Shown: positions 6,313 to 8,933 of the stretch, in pieces
Position numbering within the stretch: the stretch's first letter is position 1
Layout of the letters: every line of letters begins with the position of its first letter
Assembly (NCBI GenBank): GCA_964471325.1
Contig: CAYYFL010000030.1
Coordinates: 1 to 8,933, forward strand
Reading direction: 5' to 3'
Source of the DNA: Velamenicoccus sp964471325
GTDB lineage: Bacteria > Omnitrophota > Gorgyraeia > Velamenicoccales > Velamenicoccaceae
DNA: 8,933 nt
The notes under the pieces: generated by a model
Seen by the model: the letters and a program-made list of their open reading frames with translations, nothing else
Database searches by the model: none
What the model was told of the DNA's origin: nothing
Position numbers and translations under genes: made by a program

Positions 6313-6341
6313 TTTATATCGCTCTTTGACAACGATGTCAA
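6313..6341 (-). promoter_or_regulatory. Near-consensus sigma-70 promoter upstream of the PilZ operon
   Basis: On the minus strand a perfect TTGACA (6341-6336) is followed after exactly 17 nt by TATAAA (6318-6313). Predicted start near 6306 (A). This is the strongest promoter in the window by consensus match. It lies 35 bp past the Smr stop codon. Confidence 0.75.
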
Positions 6342-6342
6342 A
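6325..6342. promoter_or_regulatory. 18-bp palindrome overlapping the -35 box (candidate operator)
   Basis: TTTGACA-ACGA-TGTCAAA is a perfect inverted repeat with 7-bp arms. One arm contains the -35 hexamer and the other lies in the spacer, so a dimeric repressor bound here would block RNA polymerase. The arms could also arise because a -35 hexamer was duplicated in inverse. The binding protein is unknown. Confidence 0.45.
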
Positions 6343-6376
6343 CGATTATTCCTTTCATGAAAACAAATCCACCCTT

Positions 6377-6691
6377 TCAAAAGCTTCTTTTGTTCTCAGG
6401 TGGATATCCATATAGCCCTATTTTCTTGCGATCGGACATGGGCTTGAAATGCACGAAAACACGACCGAAATTTTTATCGTCTTTCTCGATCCGGTGGTAG
6501 AGCTGTTTTATTACCGGTTGATCCAGAAAACGCAAAACACGTTTTTTGAGCTCTCCGCTCCCTTTGCCGGTGATGATCTCAACCAACGGAATCCGCTTGC
6601 TTACAGCCTCGTTCATGACACGGCAAAGCTCGGCATCGATCGCCTGCCCTTTGTTGAAAATATCGTGTAGATCCAGCTTGATCTTCGCCAT
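6377..6691 (-). CDS. Small Smr-domain protein, 104 aa
   Basis: A stand-alone Smr domain, a fold with nicking or RNA-endonuclease activity in MutS2 and related proteins. Visible elements in order are LDLHD (residues 6-10, the LDLHG motif with Asp for Gly), a helix through ELCRVMNEAV, then IITGKGSGELKKRVLRFL (about 39-56, the family's GxGxG-like H-bonding segment), and the final strand RVFVHF. The ATG at 6691 shares its A with the stop of the archaemetzincin gene (TAATG), and AAAGG lies 7 nt upstream. Translation is almost certainly coupled. The LDLH histidine is present. The functional tie to the protease is unknown. Confidence 0.87.
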   Translation of the reverse strand: MAKIKLDLHDIFNKGQAIDAELCRVMNEAVSKRIPLVEIITGKGSGELKKRVLRFLDQPVIKQLYHRIEKDDKNFGRVFVHFKPMSDRKKIGLYGYPPENKRSF

Positions 6692-7239
6692 TAACGACCT
6701 TTCTTGAGCATGCGGGACGAGAGTTTCCTGCGGCAGGCAAGACATAGGCCCGCTTTCTTGGCGTCGGCATCCTCGACGGAATCGGAAAAATGCATGGCGC
6801 AGCGCCGATCGTTGCAATGCCCGAGCCGGAAGGTGTGACCGAGCTCATGCATCGCTTCTTTGACGACCCTGGAATGGAACAATCTCTTGTCCTCTTTGCG
6901 GCCGTAAAACTCAGGTCTCAGGCGCGCCAGCGAAACCAGACTGCAGGCGGTCCTGTGGTTGGCGAGCCCAAAAATGAAATTCATAGGGTCTGTATGCATA
7001 TCGGCATCGAGAATACCCAGCACCCTTTCCTTTTTCTTATCAATGATGAATTCGTCGGCGAGGTCGTCTAAGATGGCATTGGCATAATACTGGCGCCTTT
7101 GGAAATCATAGGCCTCCTCCGTGATCGGTCTTGCGGCCGTTATCTCGACATCCGCAGAGAAGACGCGCGCCAGGCTGCGTTTGAGATCGTCGAAGACGCC
7201 GGCCCGGACCGTCCCGATAGGGATGATAAAAATCTTCAT
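6691..7239 (-). CDS. amzA: Archaemetzincin-type zinc metalloprotease, 182 aa
   Basis: Carries the full archaemetzincin zinc signature: HELGH (131-135), His141, then C142-x4-C147-x-M149, and a C166-x2-C169 pair that would hold a second structural zinc. The Met of the Met-turn is Met149. Upstream strands (MKIFIIPIGTV, RVLGILDADMHTDPMNFIFGLA, ACSLVSLARLRPEFY) match the family's order. One deviation: at the position normally Gly in HExxHxxGxxH this protein has Arg138, with Gly moved to 140 (HTFRLGHC). The ATG at 7239 was chosen because it begins at the first core strand and sits directly behind a promoter. The frame stays open upstream, but only through the intergenic repeat. Substrates of bacterial archaemetzincins are largely unknown. 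Overlaps the Smr gene by one base. Confidence 0.9.
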   Translation of the reverse strand: MKIFIIPIGTVRAGVFDDLKRSLARVFSADVEITAARPITEEAYDFQRRQYYANAILDDLADEFIIDKKKERVLGILDADMHTDPMNFIFGLANHRTACSLVSLARLRPEFYGRKEDKRLFHSRVVKEAMHELGHTFRLGHCNDRRCAMHFSDSVEDADAKKAGLCLACRRKLSSRMLKKGR

Positions 7240-7245
7240 GCCCTT

Positions 7246-7273
7246 ATTATACCCTGCCGGCCATGGAATGCAA
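7246..7273 (-). promoter_or_regulatory. Promoter of the archaemetzincin-Smr operon, predicted leaderless
   Basis: On the minus strand TTGCAT (7273-7268), 16 nt, then TATAAT (7251-7246). Seven bases past the -10 box lies the A of the ATG at 7239, so transcription should begin at or within a base or two of the start codon. The AAGGG between them is too near the ATG to act as a normal Shine-Dalgarno. The box resembles the export-operon promoter: both share TTGCATTC, CATGG and GGTATAATAA. Confidence 0.6.
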
Positions 7274-7310
7274 TGAACCTGAACGGGGAAAACCGCTGTT
7301 TCTCCCGGAC

Positions 7311-7389
7311 AACCCCGCATCGTAAGATATCGGAAAAATTTCTTGCCCGGGGCTGCCGGGCACCGATTTTTTCCTCTACTCGCGGGGTT
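7311..7389. repeat. Intergenic repeat core, copy 1 (nested inverted repeat)
   Basis: The ends AACCCCGC (7311-7318) and GCGGGGTT (7382-7389) are complementary. Inside, GGAAAAAT (7332-7339) pairs with ATTTTTTCC (7366-7374) with one extra base, and GCCCGG (7345-7350) pairs with CCGGGC (7356-7361) around a 5-nt loop. The whole core can fold as one long three-part hairpin. It matches copy 2 at 8789-8865 with 3 differences over 77 aligned bases and the same length. Confidence 0.85.
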
Positions 7390-7390
7390 A

Positions 7391-7527
7391 ACCCAGAAAG
7401 GGTAGGTCTCCGCATACCACATTAGAGGAGGACCTAGTCCAGAAAGGACAGACCTCCGTCTTCCTCTAAACGGAGGGTCTAGTCCAGGAAAGGACAGACC
7501 TTCCTCATTCCACATAAAGGAAGGGTC
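7391..7527. repeat. Tandem hairpin array, three units (A-B-C), copy 1
   Basis: Units start at 7391, 7437 and 7482 (period 46 and 45). Each has a small hairpin (ACCC/GGGT in A, GTCC/GGAC in B and C, around a purine loop AGAAA or AGGAAA) and then a large one: 7404-7435, 7451-7479 and 7497-7527. Large stems differ in sequence but stay paired (AGGTC-TCC/GGA-GACCT, GACC-TCCGT/ACGGA-GGTC, GACC-TTCC/GGAA-GGTC). All three carry one unpaired G at the same place in the 3' arm. Unit B is identical to the first unit of copy 2 for 52 bases (7436-7487 and 8866-8917). Confidence 0.85.
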
Positions 7528-7529
7528 GG

Positions 7530-7554
7530 ATTTCGCCGCAGAATGCGGCGAAAT
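7530..7554. repeat. Perfect 11-bp-stem hairpin at the array edge
   Basis: ATTTCGCCGCA (7530-7540), GAA, TGCGGCGAAAT (7544-7554). It is stable on both strands but has no T tract on either side, so it is an atypical terminator at best. It directly follows the last array unit and may mark the boundary of the repeat element or act as a bidirectional transcription block. Confidence 0.6.
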
Positions 7555-7565
7555 AATTCGGCCAT

Positions 7566-7609
7566 ATAACTTACGTCACCATGAGCAACGCGACGGTTCC
7601 GTAAGTTAT
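7566..7609. repeat. 10-bp inverted repeat just after the radical SAM gene
   Basis: ATAACTTACG (7566-7575) and CGTAAGTTAT (7600-7609) are perfectly complementary with a 24-nt loop. It lies 7 bp downstream of the radical SAM stop codon. With no T tract it could stabilise the 3' end of the mRNA or be a protein-binding site. Confidence 0.5.
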
Positions 7610-7616
7610 GCCCTCA

Positions 7617-8756
7617 TTAAAATATCACGTAGTTTTTGGCTTTGGCGAGGACCCTGGTTTCTTTGCCAAGGTCTGCGAGGGAACGGATGCGGATACCGCT
7701 GTTTCTGGCGGCGAGGATGCGTTCGACCATCACCTGGCCGAGGCCGGGCACGCGTAAAAGACGGTTTCTGTCGTCTCTGTTGACGTTGACAGGAAAGAAT
7801 TCCGGATGCATCCTGGCCCACATCTCTTTGGGATCGAACGTCAAGGACAGGTTGCCGCCGGCTTCCAGGGGGATCTCGTCGGCCCGGAACCCGTATTTGC
7901 GGATAAGCCAATCGGCCTGGTAAAGGCGATGTTCACGCATCAGCAGATCGCCATTGGTCGCTCGCGAACGCTCTCCAGGCAAGTCGGCCGCGCCGGCGCC
8001 GCGCTGGTAGGCGCTGAAGTAAATACGGTCAAGGCCCGCCTCTCTGTACAATTTCCACAAACTCTGGATAATGTCTCTATCCGTCTCAAGAGAGGCGCCA
8101 ACGACAAACTGCGTCGTCTGTTTGACCCTGTTGAAAACAGAACCCTTGGCTGTCAGACGGCTGATAAGTCCCAAGGGCCGGATGATGTCGCGGACATAAT
8201 TCTTGGTTGTGCTGAGCTGTTTAAAATATTCCTCGCCAGGGGCCTCGATATTCAAGGAGACGGCACTCGCCAAGGCAACACTCTGGCGGATCGCCGCGTC
8301 AGAAGCGCCGGGGATGACCTTTAAATGGATGTAGCCGCGGAAATGCAGCCGGCGCAAGATCAAGGCCGTGCGGTTGATGCGTTCCATGGTCGCATCCGGA
8401 TCGTCGCTCACAGCGCTGCTCAAAAAAAGCCCGGAGACCCGGCGGGCCCTGTAATATTCCAAAAACATCCGCGCCAATTCCTCGGACGAAAGGCTGCAGC
8501 GCCGGGCATCTGCGCCGGCTCTCAAAGGGCAATATTTGCAGTTGTTGATGCAGACATTAGAAAGAAGCGTCTTGAATAGATAGGTCGAGCCGCCGTTGGG
8601 AAGGACAACAGGATAGATCCATTTATCGTCCCTGGACCTGCGGCGGTGTTCATCGTCGCGCGTTGCGCAGGCACACGCCAAATCATACCGGGAATCCTGC
8701 GAAAGGATCTCGAGCCTTTCCGTCGTATCCAGCGTTTTTCTGATGAGGAGCGTCAT
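7617..8756 (-). CDS. Radical SAM protein of the putative DNA modification/repair family (helix-hairpin-helix C-terminus), 379 aa
   Basis: The radical SAM cluster motif is Cys69-x3-Cys73-x2-Cys76 in SNVCINNCKYCPLR. The order and phrasing match the family annotated 'putative DNA modification/repair radical SAM protein' (TIGR03916-like): RLEILSQDSRYDLAC near the N-terminus, GLFLSSAV (109-116), GYIHLKVIPGAS (141-152), SLNIEAPGEEYFKQL, VVGASLETDRDII, REHRLYQADWLIRKYGF (274-290), and HPEFFPVNVNR. A C-terminal helix-hairpin-helix (about 332-356, LLRVPGLGQVMVERILAAR) suggests nucleic-acid contact. The family is often next to a uracil-DNA-glycosylase-like gene; none is in this window, though one could lie beyond 8933. 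The ATG at 8756 has a GGGG site 6 nt upstream. The reaction is unknown. It stands alone between two repeat copies. Confidence 0.9.
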   Translation of the reverse strand: MTLLIRKTLDTTERLEILSQDSRYDLACACATRDDEHRRRSRDDKWIYPVVLPNGGSTYLFKTLLSNVCINNCKYCPLRAGADARRCSLSSEELARMFLEYYRARRVSGLFLSSAVSDDPDATMERINRTALILRRLHFRGYIHLKVIPGASDAAIRQSVALASAVSLNIEAPGEEYFKQLSTTKNYVRDIIRPLGLISRLTAKGSVFNRVKQTTQFVVGASLETDRDIIQSLWKLYREAGLDRIYFSAYQRGAGAADLPGERSRATNGDLLMREHRLYQADWLIRKYGFRADEIPLEAGGNLSLTFDPKEMWARMHPEFFPVNVNRDDRNRLLRVPGLGQVMVERILAARNSGIRIRSLADLGKETRVLAKAKNYVIF

Positions 8757-8788
8757 CTGATACCCCGCACGTGTATGACTTCGAAATG
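8757..8788. other. Short gap with a fragment of the repeat end
   Basis: ACCCCGCA occurs at 8762-8769 and again at the start of copy 2 (8789-8796), 27 bp apart. The first occurrence supplies the GGGG used as the Shine-Dalgarno of the radical SAM gene. No convincing promoter was seen; the gene may be transcribed from inside or beyond the repeat. Confidence 0.35.
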
Positions 8789-8865
8789 ACCCCGCATCGT
8801 AAGATATCGTAAAAATCTCTTGCCCGGGGCTGCCGGGTACCGATTTTTTCCTCTACTCGCGGGGT
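8789..8865. repeat. Intergenic repeat core, copy 2
   Basis: Same 77-bp length and direct orientation as copy 1, bounded by ACCCCGC (8789-8795) and GCGGGGT (8859-8865). Three substitutions separate them. One turns a G-C pair of the inner stem into a G-U pair if the plus strand is the RNA, and into a mismatch if the minus strand is. Confidence 0.85.
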
Positions 8866-8866
8866 A

Positions 8867-8933
8867 GTCCAGAAAGGACAGACCTCCGTCTTCCTCTAAA
8901 CGGAGGGTCTAGTCCAGAAAGGACAGGTCTCCG
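8867..8933. repeat. Tandem hairpin array of copy 2, cut by the window edge
   Basis: Starts directly with a B-type unit (small hairpin GTCC/GGAC at 8867-8879, large hairpin 8881-8909), followed by a small hairpin and then AGGTCTCCG, the opening of an A-type large hairpin, where the window ends. The order is therefore B then A, unlike A-B-C in copy 1. Confidence 0.8.

Larger units (their letters stand above)
5890..6376 (-). other. 487-bp intergenic region holding the structured leader of the PilZ operon
   Basis: No credible gene was seen on either strand. Two plus-strand open frames of about 70 codons lack Shine-Dalgarno sites and protein-like composition. In transcription order the region holds: a promoter with an overlapping palindrome (6342-6313), a 9-bp-stem hairpin (6304-6267), a GC-rich hairpin (6263-6242) within a 12-mer tandem repeat, an unstructured stretch, an 18-bp palindrome (6085-6068), another GC stem (6051-6029), and an intrinsic terminator (5957-5925). 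The Smr gene ends only 35 bp before the -35 box with no terminator of its own. Confidence 0.75.
7240..7616. other. 377-bp intergenic region: promoter, repeat copy 1, two hairpins
   Basis: No gene is credible here. From the low end it holds the archaemetzincin promoter (7246-7273), about 35 bp without visible structure, repeat core copy 1 (7311-7389), three tandem hairpin units (7391-7527), a perfect 11-bp-stem hairpin (7530-7554), and a 10-bp-stem inverted repeat (7566-7609) ending 7 bp past the radical SAM stop codon. The minus frame is open through the repeat but translates into low-quality, Pro/Arg-rich sequence. Confidence 0.8.

Noticed and set aside
5922..6360. Plus-strand open frames of about 68-74 codons in the leader region
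   Set aside because: No Shine-Dalgarno sites, composition dominated by the hairpins and tandem repeat, and overlap with a well-supported minus-strand promoter and terminator.
6692..6817. N-terminal extension of the Smr protein
   Set aside because: It reads through the archaemetzincin C-terminal coding region in another frame; the TAATG start at 6691 with AAAGG upstream and the LDLH motif six residues in is far better.
7240..7515. In-frame N-terminal extension of the archaemetzincin (about 92 codons)
   Set aside because: It is translated entirely from the repeat array and the promoter, has Pro/Arg/Gly-rich non-family sequence, and the core ATG at 7239 starts exactly at the first conserved strand behind a promoter.
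7391..7527. CRISPR array
   Set aside because: The 45-46-bp period is CRISPR-like at first sight, but the variable parts are themselves complementary arms of hairpins, there are only three units, and no cas gene is present.
8757..8850. A promoter for the radical SAM gene in the repeat core
   Set aside because: TTACGA and TCATAC-like hexamers exist but neither pair has both a good match and a proper spacing.

Overview
All recognisable genes in this window lie on the minus strand, so the text follows transcription from high to low coordinates. Signal peptides, an outer-membrane TolC-type protein and a periplasmic adaptor indicate a diderm (Gram-negative-type) bacterium. Base composition is mildly GC-rich, and Shine-Dalgarno sites are mostly good (AGGAGG-like). 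The combination of a bacterial archaemetzincin, a helix-hairpin-helix radical SAM protein, a DUF4234-like membrane protein and AsmA-like proteins would suit an uncultivated lineage such as Omnitrophota. That placement is an impression from protein style and was not tested.

Right end (8933-7617): a radical SAM protein of the 'putative DNA modification/repair' family sits alone between two direct copies of an intergenic repeat. Each copy has a ~77-bp nested inverted repeat (8789-8865 and 7311-7389) followed by a 45-46-bp-period array of alternating small and large hairpins. The hairpin arms vary between units but stay complementary, and every large hairpin that is complete keeps the same bulged G. 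This is the least ordinary feature of the window.

Middle right (7273-6377): a clear TTGCAT-N16-TATAAT promoter lies so close to the archaemetzincin ATG that the mRNA should be leaderless. The archaemetzincin overlaps a small Smr-domain protein through TAATG.

Middle (6376-2690): a near-consensus promoter (TTGACA-N17-TATAAA), overlapped by an 18-bp palindrome, starts a ~380-nt leader. The leader is rich in hairpins, includes a REP-like palindrome, and ends in an intrinsic terminator 36 nt before the first gene of a five-gene operon. The operon encodes a DUF4234-like membrane protein, a PilZ protein, a secreted Ala-rich protein with a small C-terminal beta domain, a zinc-knuckle polytopic membrane protein and an AsmA-like protein. 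It looks like an envelope locus with possible c-di-GMP input and unknown output.

Left (2689-1): a TTGCAT-N17-TATAAT promoter with phased 9-bp repeats at the start site drives an AbrB-type regulator, a TolC-type outer-membrane protein, a HlyD/MacA-type adaptor, and the first six codons of what is probably a MacB-type ABC transporter ATPase (MITVKN) cut by the window edge. This is a self-regulated tripartite export operon.
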